Below are positions 25,878 through 34,532 of a DNA stretch of 64,000 bases, one piece after another. The notes under the pieces were generated by a model that searched no databases, had not been told where the DNA came from, and was given only the letters and a program-made list of their open reading frames with translations. Each line of letters opens with the position of its first letter. Position 1 is the stretch's first letter. The DNA comes from Lachnospiraceae bacterium (lineage in GTDB: Bacteria > Bacillota > Clostridia > Lachnospirales > Lachnospiraceae), in the NCBI GenBank assembly GCA_009774145.1, contig VSND01000007.1, positions 52,314 through 116,313 of the forward strand, written 5' to 3'. The translations under genes were made by a program, and so were the position numbers.

Positions 25878-26825
25878 GTGAAATATTCCGAACATGGTTT
25901 TGCGTATCAGGTGGAAACGCAGCAGGCCGGACAGACCATTGGACAGTACCTGAAAGAGAAAGGGTATTCCAGACAGATATTCATACACCTGAAAAAGACG
26001 GAAGATGGGATTCGGCGCAACGGAAGATGGGCTTACACAAGGGATCGTCTGGAAGCAGGCGATTTTCTTCAGACTCGACTTCTGGAGGAAGTTTCGCTGC
26101 TGCATCCGGAACCGGTCCGGCTGCCTTTTACGGTTGTGTATGAAGATGAGCATCTCCTTGTTGCAGGAAAGCCGGAAGATATGCCGGTGCATCCGTCCAT
26201 GAACAATCACGGCAATACGCTTGCCAATGCGGTGGCGTATCATGCCCGGGAAAAAGGAGAGGCCTACGTCTACCGCTGTATTAACCGGCTGGACCGGGAT
26301 ACGACCGGGCTTCTGGTTCTGGCAAAACATATGCTGAGCGCGGCTGTGCTGTACGGGCAGATGAGAAGAAGAGAGATTCGCAGGACCTATCTTGCGATTG
26401 TAAAGGGCAGGCTGGAAGCCCCGGGTGTGATCGACCTCCCCATCGGTCGAAAAGAAGGATCGGCGATTGAACGGGTGGTGGATCCGGCTCGCGGGGAGCG
26501 TGCGGTGACACATTATGCGCCGCTTGAACATGGGGACGGATGGACGCTTGTGCAGTGTGTTCTGGAGACCGGGCGAACCCACCAGATCCGTGTGCATATG
26601 AGTTATATTGGACATCCGCTTCCAGGTGATTTTCTGTATGGTGCTGCGGATGGAAGCGCAGAGCGCCATCTGCTCCATTCCTGGAAACTGTCTTTTATGC
26701 ATCCGGTGACTGGGGAGCCGATGGAATTTACGCAGCCGCTGCCGGAAGACATGAAAAGATATATGAGGGCAGACAGGGAGCAGAAGGAAGGAGAAAAAGA
26801 ACATGAAATTTCAAATGATTCATGA
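25878..26825 (+). CDS. RluA-family 23S rRNA/tRNA pseudouridine synthase
   Basis: A 315-residue RNA modification enzyme. An S4-like N-terminal region (GQTIGQYLKEKGYSRQIF) precedes the catalytic motif NRLDRDTTGLLVLAK, whose Asp attacks the uridine. GRTHQIRVHM, a conserved C-terminal block, is also present. The exact uridine target cannot be told among RluA, RluC and RluD types. The start is uncertain: GTG 25878 lacks a good ribosome site, while AGGAGAGG at 25843-25850 has no in-frame ATG, GTG or TTG at proper distance (CTG 25866 is possible). Its end overlaps the next gene by 23 nt. Confidence 0.9.
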   Translation: MKYSEHGFAYQVETQQAGQTIGQYLKEKGYSRQIFIHLKKTEDGIRRNGRWAYTRDRLEAGDFLQTRLLEEVSLLHPEPVRLPFTVVYEDEHLLVAGKPEDMPVHPSMNNHGNTLANAVAYHAREKGEAYVYRCINRLDRDTTGLLVLAKHMLSAAVLYGQMRRREIRRTYLAIVKGRLEAPGVIDLPIGRKEGSAIERVVDPARGERAVTHYAPLEHGDGWTLVQCVLETGRTHQIRVHMSYIGHPLPGDFLYGAADGSAERHLLHSWKLSFMHPVTGEPMEFTQPLPEDMKRYMRADREQKEGEKEHEISNDS

Positions 26826-27171
26826 AAACTACAATGTGGCGAATCTTGAAAAATCCATGGATTTTTATGAAAAAGCGCTGGGGCTTCGGGAGTGCCGCAG
26901 AAAGGATGCCGCGGATGGTTCTTTTATTATCGTGTATCTGAAAAATGAAGAAAGTGATTTTGAACTGGAGCTGACCTGGCTTCGGGATATGGACCGCCCC
27001 TATAATCTGGGAGACTGTGAGTTCCATCTGGCGTTCCGGGTGGACGACTATGATGCGGCATATGCGCATCATAAGGAGATGGGGTGCATCTGCTTTGAGA
27101 ATCCGTCCATGGGAATCTACTTTATTCAGGATCCGGACGGTTACTGGCTGGAGATCATTCCGGCCAGATAG
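26803..27171 (+). CDS. VOC/glyoxalase I-family metalloprotein
   Basis: A 122-residue single-chain glyoxalase/bleomycin-resistance fold. The first beta-alpha-beta unit is YNVANLEKSMDFYEKALGLR. Candidate metal ligands include E55/E57 of FELELTW, H77 of FHLAF and E118 of WLEIIP. Annotation as lactoylglutathione lyase is common, but Bacillota usually lack glutathione, so the true substrate is open. It starts inside the end of the RluA gene (23-nt overlap) behind GAAGGAG, so it is translationally coupled to it. Confidence 0.85.
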   Translation: MKFQMIHENYNVANLEKSMDFYEKALGLRECRRKDAADGSFIIVYLKNEESDFELELTWLRDMDRPYNLGDCEFHLAFRVDDYDAAYAHHKEMGCICFENPSMGIYFIQDPDGYWLEIIPAR

Positions 27172-27240
27172 GCATCTGCTTTGCTCCTTCACGGGAACTC
27201 CTGGTCCGGCGCTTCCGTGAAAGAACGGCGCATGTGAAAA

Positions 27241-27867
27241 TCAGAGTTCCGGATGCCGTTCCCGCAGAGAATAGACACATCCGCAGTAATCCTGCCGGTA
27301 CATGCCGTATTCCCGGGACAGTTCCGTGGAACGTTTGTAGCCGTTTTTCTTTTTGAAATCGTTGGGAAGCCACAGGACCTGATACTCCCGGGCCAGCTGC
27401 TCCCCGATCTCATTGAGTTTTTGCGCATTTTTCAGCGGACTGATGGACAGGGTTGAGGCGAAATAGCTGCAGCCCTTTTCCTTTGCAGTTTTTGCGGCTG
27501 CCTCAAGGCGGAGACGATAGCAGGCAAAGCACCGTCTGCCGCCTTCCGGGAGATGCTCCATGCCCTTGGCGCAGTGGTAGAAATCTTCCGGAATATAGGC
27601 GCCTTCTGTAAAATCCACCGGATATCTGGCGGGGAGTGCGGCAATAAAACGTCTCTGCTCCTTCACGCGGGTGTAATATTCGGATTCCGGATAGATATTC
27701 GGATTGTAGTAAAATACCGTAATCCGGAAATATGCGGACAGGTATTCCAGTACATAGCTGCTGCAGGGTGCGCAGCAGGAGTGAAGCAGAAGCGTGGGAA
27801 CCTGTTCTTTCTGCGGAAGCTGCACGATGAGCTGCTCCAGTTCTTTCTGATAATTCCTATGATTCAT
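27241..27867 (-). CDS. queH: Epoxyqueuosine reductase QueH
   Basis: A 208-residue protein of the former DUF208 family that performs the last step of queuosine synthesis in tRNA, replacing the unrelated QueG. Key Fe-S and metal cysteines are visible in CCAPCSS, RRCFACYRLRLE and YCGCVYS. The characteristic YYNPNIYP is also present. Start at ATG (27865-27867, minus); the upstream ribosome site is weak (CGAGGAAAC). tgt, which inserts the queuine precursor, lies at 57624. No queuosine precursor transporter or other que gene is in the window. Confidence 0.93.
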   Translation of the reverse strand: MNHRNYQKELEQLIVQLPQKEQVPTLLLHSCCAPCSSYVLEYLSAYFRITVFYYNPNIYPESEYYTRVKEQRRFIAALPARYPVDFTEGAYIPEDFYHCAKGMEHLPEGGRRCFACYRLRLEAAAKTAKEKGCSYFASTLSISPLKNAQKLNEIGEQLAREYQVLWLPNDFKKKNGYKRSTELSREYGMYRQDYCGCVYSLRERHPEL

Positions 27868-28081
27868 ATATGTTTCCTCGTGTTTTATCTGATTTGCTGC
27901 TGGCAGCAGCGGACGCCGGAAGCAGGAACCCCTGTCACAGATATCTGTCTGCCGGATCTTTGCCTTCTTCTATCATATCGCACGTACCGGAAAATGCAAG
28001 TATTTTTACTGTTCAGATGCCGTCGTTCAGCCCTTGGCAGGCGTCCGGGGGTAAAACCGTAACAGATTTTTCAAGCAGGAG

Positions 28082-28109
28082 TTGCATCCTTTTGCAGATA
28101 TAGTATAAT
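28082..28109 (+). promoter_or_regulatory. Promoter of the small membrane protein gene
   Basis: TTGCAT, 16-nt spacer, TATAAT. A second TATAAT-like element is at 28154. The 326-bp gap between queH and the gene at 28194 otherwise shows only a 12-bp palindrome (ACAGATATCTGT, about 27936-27947). Confidence 0.55.
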
Positions 28110-28193
28110 GGACAGAACAACAGATTTACTGTCATGAAATGCAGAAAAGCGCAGTATAATTTAGGGCATTCGGTTTTATATGGAGGAAAGGCC

Positions 28194-28631
28194 ATGTTCT
28201 CTGAAGTAAACAGCCTGATATTTCTGCTCATTTTTCTGGTGTATTTTCTGATCTGTGTTGCCGTGTGCCGGAGGAAGACCGGACTGTATGACTGCAGGGA
28301 TGCCGGAATGGAACTGGTGAAGGGACTCCTGTTCTGCGGAGTTACAGCCATGCTGCTGGCTGTGATCACGATTTATCTGTGGTTTCTGGTTCTGATTCTG
28401 ATGGTGATCGTGATAAAATATGTGTGCTGCCTTAACATACAGAAATGTAAAAAGACAGCAGTCACGGTGCTTCTGCTTCTGTGGATGGCTTTGGTTGGTG
28501 CAGCAGGCCTGCAGCTTATGTGGAATATGGAGAGCGAAGAAGAGGACGATGATGCGCTGGAGATTCAGGAGCCGGAAGATTCAACGATGTTAAACGGAGA
28601 GATCACCGGTGCTGTGCAGTATCGGTTGTAA
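28194..28631 (+). CDS. Small membrane protein, unknown (intact copy)
   Basis: A 145-residue protein with three hydrophobic stretches (about residues 6-25, 45-80 and 88-110) and an acidic C-terminal tail (SEEEDDDALEIQEPEDS), so probably membrane-embedded with a cytoplasmic tail. I do not recognise the family. ATG 28194 follows TGGAGGAAAGG. A 125-nt part of its coding sequence (28311-28435) recurs as a decayed copy at 35745-35864. The two copies bracket catabolic cluster 2. Confidence 0.65.
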   Translation: MFSEVNSLIFLLIFLVYFLICVAVCRRKTGLYDCRDAGMELVKGLLFCGVTAMLLAVITIYLWFLVLILMVIVIKYVCCLNIQKCKKTAVTVLLLLWMALVGAAGLQLMWNMESEEEDDDALEIQEPEDSTMLNGEITGAVQYRL

Positions 28632-28690
28632 CCGGCGTGCCGGGATAAAGTACAGAAATCTGTAAAACAGAGAAGAGAGGGATAACAACC

Positions 28691-28939
28691 ATGGTGGAAA
28701 AAGGAAGGCTGGAGCGGGTTCTGGCAATGATGGAAGAACGGGGATGGACGTTTAGACGGTGTATGGAAGATGATTGTGAAAGCATAGATTTTGAATATCG
28801 GGGAGTTTCCTACCATATATGGGAATTTCACGATGAGGAATGGGGAGTGGAGACAAATGTCCGGCATGGAGGAGGCATGGAAGAGATTACTGGAGATTAT
28901 GAGACAAAGCTCCTTGAAATTATGGAGGACTGGAAATAA
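28691..28939 (+). CDS. Small hypothetical protein
   Basis: An 82-residue soluble acidic protein of unknown function (MVEKGRLERVLAMMEERGWT...). It has a Trp-rich centre (SYHIWEFHDEEWGVE) and ends in KLLEIMEDWK. The ribosome site is GAGAGGGA upstream of ATG 28691, and the gene ends at a strong terminator. The compact, conserved-looking composition suggests a real gene rather than a chance frame. It follows the membrane protein gene by 59 nt in the same direction. Confidence 0.65.
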   Translation: MVEKGRLERVLAMMEERGWTFRRCMEDDCESIDFEYRGVSYHIWEFHDEEWGVETNVRHGGGMEEITGDYETKLLEIMEDWK

Positions 28940-28955
28940 AATCTGAAACTTTCAG

Positions 28956-29000
28956 AACGGGATATCGTATCCATGGCCGGTGCGATATCCCGTTTTTATT
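28956..29000 (+). terminator. Intrinsic terminator
   Basis: AACGGGATATCG and CGATATCCCGTT form a perfect 12-bp stem (28956-28967 and 28983-28994), followed by TTTATT. Confidence 0.85.
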
Positions 29001-29050
29001 CTCATTAAAATTTAATATTTTCCTGTGTTTCAGAAATGCTTATTGTATGT

Positions 29051-29965
29051 TTAAAGTTTTTCTTTGATTTCTACATTGATCGAATATTTTCTTCGAAATT
29101 CCCGAATCGAAAGTCCTTCCTCCTGTCGAATCAGATTGCGCAGTGTCGCAGGAGAATTGAAACCGACCATGGCGGCGATCTTTTCCACCGAATAGTTGGT
29201 GCTGCACAGGTAGTTCTTGGCGTATTCCATACGGAGAATACTCAATGTGCGGCTGAACGTGGTTCCGAACAGGGACTGAAATACCCGGTTTACATGTCGT
29301 GGTGCAATATTCAGATATTTTGCGACGCTGTCGATGGTAATATCATTCTGGTAGTTCATATGGATAAATTTGGATGCTTCCAGTCCCAGATTCAAAGTCC
29401 CGTCTGGACATTTCTGAGCAGAGTGCGTGTTGTTGATATGTCTGAGTGACAGGATCACAAACTGCCAGAAAAGAAAGTTGGAGGTGGAGACCCAGCCGAT
29501 TTTCTTCTCCTGCTGTTCTTTTTCAATGTTGTGAATGATGTATTCTGCATCAAAAGGTTCTCTTGACAGTATATAATTTTCTTTCTGAATCTGTTTCAGC
29601 TGACAGATGATCTCTTTGGCCTCCAGAGAATGAAAGGCAGGCTTCTTACCGCTTCTGGGAACAATCTCAAAAATCAGGACAAAATATTTCCAGTGTCTCC
29701 CGGGAGTATGCAAAACATAATGTTTGATATCAGGGGCAATGTAGATGATCTCCTTTTCCGAAAGCGTTTCTATATGATCATGTACATAGATCTGCAGATT
29801 CCCTTTTGTTACATAATAGATTTCGAACATTGGATGATAGTGCATGAATTCGATAACAGAATCTGACATCCATTCTGAATAATGGATGATAAAATCCAGA
29901 TCCGGCATGGAAATGCTGGAAATGTAGTTCTGATACAGGCTGTCTGGCTTATAGTGTTTATCCAT
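29051..29965 (-). CDS. AraC-family transcriptional regulator of cluster 2
   Basis: A 304-residue paralogue of the cluster 1 regulator. A cupin-like domain (about residues 38-105: FMHYHPMFEIYYVTKGNLQI, KEIIYIAPDIKHYV) precedes two helix-turn-helix units (TIDSVAKYLNIAPRHVNRVF and YSVEKIAAMVGFNSPATLRN). The start is ATG 29965 (minus) behind GGAGGGAAAACG; an in-frame extension to 30013 has no family support. It is divergent from the dehydrogenase at 30195 and so probably activates cluster 2. The second helix-turn-helix differs enough from the cluster 1 paralogue that DNA targets may differ. Confidence 0.93.
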   Translation of the reverse strand: MDKHYKPDSLYQNYISSISMPDLDFIIHYSEWMSDSVIEFMHYHPMFEIYYVTKGNLQIYVHDHIETLSEKEIIYIAPDIKHYVLHTPGRHWKYFVLIFEIVPRSGKKPAFHSLEAKEIICQLKQIQKENYILSREPFDAEYIIHNIEKEQQEKKIGWVSTSNFLFWQFVILSLRHINNTHSAQKCPDGTLNLGLEASKFIHMNYQNDITIDSVAKYLNIAPRHVNRVFQSLFGTTFSRTLSILRMEYAKNYLCSTNYSVEKIAAMVGFNSPATLRNLIRQEEGLSIREFRRKYSINVEIKEKL

Positions 29966-30137
29966 CGTTTTCCCTCCGAAAATAATTCTGCAGACTGATC
30001 GGTCAGCTGTCAAGGCGTATTATCCCATTTTTTGATTATAAGAATACACCAATACTTCTGCAAAAAACAGACATAAAACAGACAAATTTTACAAAAACAG
30101 GTCCGGATGATACGTCGAAAAACGGGAAAAAAGTATA

Positions 30138-30167
30138 TATAATAGGCATATATTCGACATATATTCG
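30138..30167 (+). promoter_or_regulatory. Cluster 2 control region: TATAAT and 11-bp-period direct repeat
   Basis: TATAAT at 30138-30143 lacks a good -35, fitting activator control. Just downstream, CATATATTCG occurs twice (30147-30156 and 30158-30167) with an 11-bp period. The junction contains TTCGACA (30153-30159), the reverse of the Spo0A box, possibly by chance. Further upstream AAACAGACA is repeated at about 30065 and 30075. The whole 229-bp gap has no gene. Confidence 0.45.
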
Positions 30168-30194
30168 TCGGCAGTAACAAAGGAGGAATTTGTT

Positions 30195-31271
30195 ATGGGA
30201 ACTATGAAAACGTTGTGCGGCGTCCGGGTAGGCAATATGAAAGATCCGGATCCTGAAACACGGGGGCTTGTGGATTTTCGGGAACTGCCGTTTCCGGATC
30301 ATCCGGGTCCTCAGGAAGTGAAAATCAAAGTTGCATACTGCGCTATCTGCGGATCGGATCCTCACTGTGTGGATGGCTGTTTCGGGCAGCCCAAAGGTTC
30401 CACGGAGCCGATTCCGCTGGGACATGAAATCTCCGGTGTGATTGTGGAGCTGGGATCGGATGCCCACCACAAAGGGCTGAAGGTCGGTGACCGCGTAGGC
30501 GGCAATTTTCTCAGATTCTGTGGAGGATGTTATAACTGTTCCTCGGGAAAACAGCAGTTTTGTACGAATGTGACACACAATGCGCCGGGATTCGCACCTT
30601 ATATTATCTGGCATGAGGATCAGGTATACCGGCTTCCGGACAGTGTGAGCCTTAAAGAGGGCTGTCTTCTGGAACCTCTGTCCATCATTGTACGCATGAT
30701 GGATAAATGCAATGTGAAGGCAGGAAATACAGTGCTGGTTAACGGAGGAGGTCCCATTGGTCTGCTGGCTGTCCATGTTTTGTCCATGTATGGCGCCGCA
30801 AGGCTGACGATCAGCGAACCGATTGCAGACAGGAGAGTACTGGCAGAGGAGCTTGGCGCAGAATATGCGATTGATCCGGTTCATGAAGATCTGATAAAAC
30901 GTGCAGAAGAGATTACAGAAGGTCATGGTTATGACATTGTTCTGGACTGTTCAGGGTTTGCACCGTCCTGTCCGGCGCTTCCGGAAGTTGCAGCACTCGG
31001 CGGTACTTTGATCTATGGTGCACAGTATCCGAACGAGTATGAAATGCCGTTCAATATTTCCAGATACTGTTATTTTAAAGAACTGACAATCAGCGGAGTG
31101 TATGTTGCGCCTTATGCCTATCCGAGGGCAGTCAATCTGCTTCCAAAACTGAATCTGAAATGTCTGACACAGAAAGTTTTTGAGTTCGAGGATGCAGTTG
31201 AGGCATTCCGGGAACAGCTCACTGGAAAATACCCGAAGATTCTGATCCGGTGTAATCCGGATCTGGAATAG
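30195..31271 (+). CDS. Zn-dependent polyol/alcohol dehydrogenase (MDR family, cluster 2)
   Basis: A 358-residue paralogue of the enzyme at 4673. Catalytic-zinc residues C52 and H77-E78 and structural-zinc C109/C112/C115/C123 are present. The coenzyme motif is VNGGGPIGLLAV. It probably oxidises a polyol or sugar hydroxyl to a ketone with NAD+. ATG 30195 follows AAAGGAGG. It is first in the cluster 2 operon, where cluster 1 instead begins with the carrier. The C-terminal substrate region (FKELTISGVYVAPYAYPRA) is nearly the same as in cluster 1, so the two enzymes may act on related compounds. Confidence 0.9.
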   Translation: MGTMKTLCGVRVGNMKDPDPETRGLVDFRELPFPDHPGPQEVKIKVAYCAICGSDPHCVDGCFGQPKGSTEPIPLGHEISGVIVELGSDAHHKGLKVGDRVGGNFLRFCGGCYNCSSGKQQFCTNVTHNAPGFAPYIIWHEDQVYRLPDSVSLKEGCLLEPLSIIVRMMDKCNVKAGNTVLVNGGGPIGLLAVHVLSMYGAARLTISEPIADRRVLAEELGAEYAIDPVHEDLIKRAEEITEGHGYDIVLDCSGFAPSCPALPEVAALGGTLIYGAQYPNEYEMPFNISRYCYFKELTISGVYVAPYAYPRAVNLLPKLNLKCLTQKVFEFEDAVEAFREQLTGKYPKILIRCNPDLE

Positions 31272-31297
31272 ATAAAAACATGAACAGGAGGAAAGAG

Positions 31298-32149
31298 ATG
31301 GCGGATAAACAGGAAGTATTACGTTTGGAAAACCTCGCATATGAGATGCGGAAAAAACTGATCAATCTGTGCGGGGTGTATGAAGGTGCTGTGCATATCG
31401 GAGGAGACTTGTCCATGACGGATCTTTTGATCGGCCTGTTCCACCATGGTCTGAATGTGGATCCGGATAACATTCAGAATCCGGGCAGAGATCGTTTTAT
31501 TCTGAGTAAAGGACATGGAGCAGTGTGTATGTACATTGCCATGGCAATGAGAGGATTTTTTGATTATGACGAGATCGTGAGAACCTACGGAAAACTGGAC
31601 AGCGCCTACGGCATGCATCCATGCAAGGTACAGCTTCCGGGGGTTGAATGTTCTTCCGGGTCATTGGGACAGGGACTGGCCATGGCAGTGGGAATGACAA
31701 TCTCTGCAAAAGTAAAGGGAGAAGGGCATCGAGTTGTGTGCATGCTGGGAGATGGCGAAACCTGTGAGGGGTCTGTATGGGAAGCGGCCATGAGCGGTCG
31801 TTCCTTTGAACTTGGAAACCTGGTGGCAGTCATTGACCGAAACTGTCAGATGATGTGTTCATATACAGAAGAGATTACGGTCATGGATCCTTATGCAGAT
31901 AAATGGAAAGCTTTTGGGTGGAATGTACTGGAGATCGACGGACATGATATGAATGCCATCGTGGATGCTCTGGACAGCCTTCCGCCGGCATCTTCTGCGA
32001 GACCTACGGCAATCATTGCTCATACGACCAAAGGAAAAGGCGTGAGCTTTATGGAAAGAGCAGTCGGCTGGCATGCGGGCAGTCTGAATGAAGAAGATTT
32101 TAAACAGGCACTTAAAGAGCTTGCTTCGAATTATGGAAAGGAGGAATAA
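31298..32149 (+). CDS. Transketolase, N-terminal subunit (cluster 2)
   Basis: A 283-residue TPP-binding half. G151-D152-G153 and N182 form the TPP motif. H33, H73 and H107 correspond to catalytic histidines, and the C-terminal GWHAGS histidine is kept. The usual GHPGG around the first histidine is VHIGG here, a substitution beside the active site. ATG 31298 follows AGGAGG; the 18-nt upstream extension is unlikely. It is coupled closely to the next gene, only 3 nt apart. Confidence 0.92.
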   Translation: MADKQEVLRLENLAYEMRKKLINLCGVYEGAVHIGGDLSMTDLLIGLFHHGLNVDPDNIQNPGRDRFILSKGHGAVCMYIAMAMRGFFDYDEIVRTYGKLDSAYGMHPCKVQLPGVECSSGSLGQGLAMAVGMTISAKVKGEGHRVVCMLGDGETCEGSVWEAAMSGRSFELGNLVAVIDRNCQMMCSYTEEITVMDPYADKWKAFGWNVLEIDGHDMNAIVDALDSLPPASSARPTAIIAHTTKGKGVSFMERAVGWHAGSLNEEDFKQALKELASNYGKEE

Positions 32150-32152
32150 AAA

Positions 32153-33103
32153 TTGGCTGGTTCGTTTAATTTTGGAGAATGGATCTCTGCGAGGAGTGTG
32201 ATCGGCGACACGCTTTGTGAGATCGGAGAGAAGAATGAGAGGCTGTTCGTATGTACACCTGATGTGGGCATGAACCTGAAGGGATTTCGTCAGAAATTCC
32301 CAAAGAGATATATTGATGTGGGGATTGCCGAACAGAACTGTGTAGGAGTAGCGGCAGGACTGGCTCTTGCAGGAAATATTCCGGTTATTATGGGTATGCT
32401 TCCGTTTCTTTCCATGAGAGCATGCGAACAGGTTCGGACAGCCGTGTGTTATCAGAATCTGCCGGTGCGCATTATCGGTACCGGCGGCGGACTGACGTCT
32501 GGTGGTGGTTCCACTCACAATGCCATGGAAGATCTGGCAATTTTGAAGTCCATGGTAAATATGACGGTACTTTCCATCTGTGATCCGAATATGATTCGGG
32601 ATATCCTGAACCTGTCAATGGATTATCCAGGTCCCATGTATATCCGTCTGGCACAGGGGAAAAAGGATCGTCAGCTTTATGAGCCCGGAACAATGGAGTT
32701 CTCCATCGGCGGCAGCGTAACAGCAAAAGACGGAAAGGACATTACGATCCTTGCCCACGGGGAAATGGTTGGTGAAGCGCTGGATGCGGCAGAGGAGCTG
32801 AAGGAAGAAGGCATTGACGTACGGGTGATCGATATGTATACCGTTAAGCCTTTTGACAGAGAAGCCGTGAAGAAGGCAGTGGAGGAGACCAAAAAGATCA
32901 TTGTATGGGAGGATCATCTGATGAACGGCGGTCTTGCCAGCTCCATCGCAGATTATTTCGTGGATGAACAGATCCGTCCGGTGTCGTTCCGGCGTTTTGG
33001 TATCCCGCAGGTTTATGCAGGTTTTGGAAGCGGGGAAGAACTTCGTCAGAAATACGGATATGCAAAGGAACATGTAATGGAAGCTGTCCGTGAGATGGTG
33101 TAG
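32153..33103 (+). CDS. Transketolase, C-terminal subunit (cluster 2)
   Basis: A 316-residue partner subunit. It keeps the catalytic Glu (E60, GIAE) and His (H122, TH after GGG). The position matching E. coli TktA His461 is glycine (G111), the Glu-Asp pair of GEDG is G117-G118, and the Arg520 equivalent is Q168. Those His and Arg residues bind substrate phosphate in studied enzymes, so this protein probably works on an unphosphorylated ligand on at least one side. It starts at TTG 32153 with AAAGGAGG 8 nt upstream. No ATG start is available at that distance. Confidence 0.9.
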   Translation: MAGSFNFGEWISARSVIGDTLCEIGEKNERLFVCTPDVGMNLKGFRQKFPKRYIDVGIAEQNCVGVAAGLALAGNIPVIMGMLPFLSMRACEQVRTAVCYQNLPVRIIGTGGGLTSGGGSTHNAMEDLAILKSMVNMTVLSICDPNMIRDILNLSMDYPGPMYIRLAQGKKDRQLYEPGTMEFSIGGSVTAKDGKDITILAHGEMVGEALDAAEELKEEGIDVRVIDMYTVKPFDREAVKKAVEETKKIIVWEDHLMNGGLASSIADYFVDEQIRPVSFRRFGIPQVYAGFGSGEELRQKYGYAKEHVMEAVREMV

Positions 33104-33131
33104 GGGATTTCAGAATCCAGGAGGGGGAAAT

Positions 33132-34517
33132 ATGAATTCAACACAACAGACAAAAACAGATGAATATACAAAACTGAATTTTGGCCGGAAAGCCGGATAT
33201 GCCTGCGGGGATTTTGCATGTAACATGAGCTGGTCGCTGATCGGCTCCTATCTGGTATTTTTTCTGACAGATGTGGCGCTGATCAATGCTACCGTTGTTG
33301 GAGCAGTGATTTTTATCTCAAAGTTCTGGGATGCAGTCAACGATCCTGTAGTGGGTTCTCTGGCTGACAAAACTCATTCCAGATGGGGACGCTATCGCCC
33401 CTGGGTGATCTTTGCGTTTATTCCCATGCTGATTTTCAATGTGCTGACCTTTACTACCAATCTGAACTGGTCAGAAGGCTTTCGGACATTCTGGGGACTT
33501 GGAATGTACTTTATCCTTGTTCTTCTGTACACGATGGTAAACGTGACCTATTCTGCCATGCCGGCCATGATGACCAGGGATACCGAGACGAGAAGTGCAC
33601 TTTCCAGCTATCGTATGACAGGCGCTTTTCTGGCCATGACGATTCTGTCGGCTCTGACGCTTCGTATTGTGAATGCGACCGGCGGCGGTGCAGTCGGATA
33701 TCAGAGAGCGGCACTGATCTTCTCTCTGCTGGCAGCTCCGTTTTTCGTCATTACGATTCTCTCAACCAAAGAGATTGTACAGGTGGATGACAGCCAGGGA
33801 GAAAAAGTGTCCTTTATCTCACAGTTCAAAGTTCTGGCAGGTAACTGGCCGGTGATTCAGATCGCTGTTGCCTATCTGGCATGGGGAATCATTCAGGGAG
33901 GCATGACGTTCCGCCTGTATTTCTGTACCTATAATGCAGGGGATGAGCTTCTGTATGCCAATACCCAGACATTGTGGTCTATCTGCGGCATGATTGGTGC
34001 GTTTTCCGTCAGTATGCTGGTCACAAAGGTAAAAAACAAAGGAACGCTCGGAGGTGCAGCATTCACGATTATTGCCGTTTCCAATATTCTGTGCTTCTTT
34101 GTACCGGTTACCGGCGGTGTTGGGCAGGGCCTGTATTATGTGCTGCAGGCGCTCTGTGGGCTGGGAAGCGGCATGATGCTGGGAAATGTGTTTGGAATGA
34201 TGCCGGATACAGCAGAATATACATATCACAAATATGGTGTATACTGTGCGGGATTCATATCAACAATTATCAATTTCATGCTGAAAGTCGGACAGGCAGT
34301 TTCGATTGCAGGTGCGGCAGCGATCCTGGATAAGGTCGGTTATATAGCAGGTGCACAGCAGACAGAATCCGTACTCTTTACAATGAATTTCGGATCCCAT
34401 CTGTTTGTAGGTATCTGTTCTGTTGTGGCAGCAGTCGCACTGTTTGCATACAAACTGGATAAAGCATCTTATGATAATATCGTGAAGGAATTGAGAGAAC
34501 GCGGAATGGCGAATTAG
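33132..34517 (+). CDS. GPH-family sugar/polyol:cation symporter (cluster 2)
   Basis: A 461-residue, roughly 12-helix carrier. The family signature is fully classical here: D71-P72 with VVGSLADKTHSRWGRYRPW. It therefore resembles MelB and pentoside carriers more than the cluster 1 carrier does. It imports an uncharged sugar or glycoside with a cation. ATG 33132 follows CAGGAGGGGG; the longer frame overlaps the transketolase end. It is fourth in the cluster 2 operon, so gene order differs from cluster 1 though content is shared. Confidence 0.9.
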   Translation: MNSTQQTKTDEYTKLNFGRKAGYACGDFACNMSWSLIGSYLVFFLTDVALINATVVGAVIFISKFWDAVNDPVVGSLADKTHSRWGRYRPWVIFAFIPMLIFNVLTFTTNLNWSEGFRTFWGLGMYFILVLLYTMVNVTYSAMPAMMTRDTETRSALSSYRMTGAFLAMTILSALTLRIVNATGGGAVGYQRAALIFSLLAAPFFVITILSTKEIVQVDDSQGEKVSFISQFKVLAGNWPVIQIAVAYLAWGIIQGGMTFRLYFCTYNAGDELLYANTQTLWSICGMIGAFSVSMLVTKVKNKGTLGGAAFTIIAVSNILCFFVPVTGGVGQGLYYVLQALCGLGSGMMLGNVFGMMPDTAEYTYHKYGVYCAGFISTIINFMLKVGQAVSIAGAAAILDKVGYIAGAQQTESVLFTMNFGSHLFVGICSVVAAVALFAYKLDKASYDNIVKELRERGMAN

Positions 34518-34532
34518 CGGAGGAATTAAAAA

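Noticed and set aside
25359..26804. 481-codon frame on the minus strand
   Set aside because: It is antisense to the flavin reductase and RluA genes, which have clear motifs.
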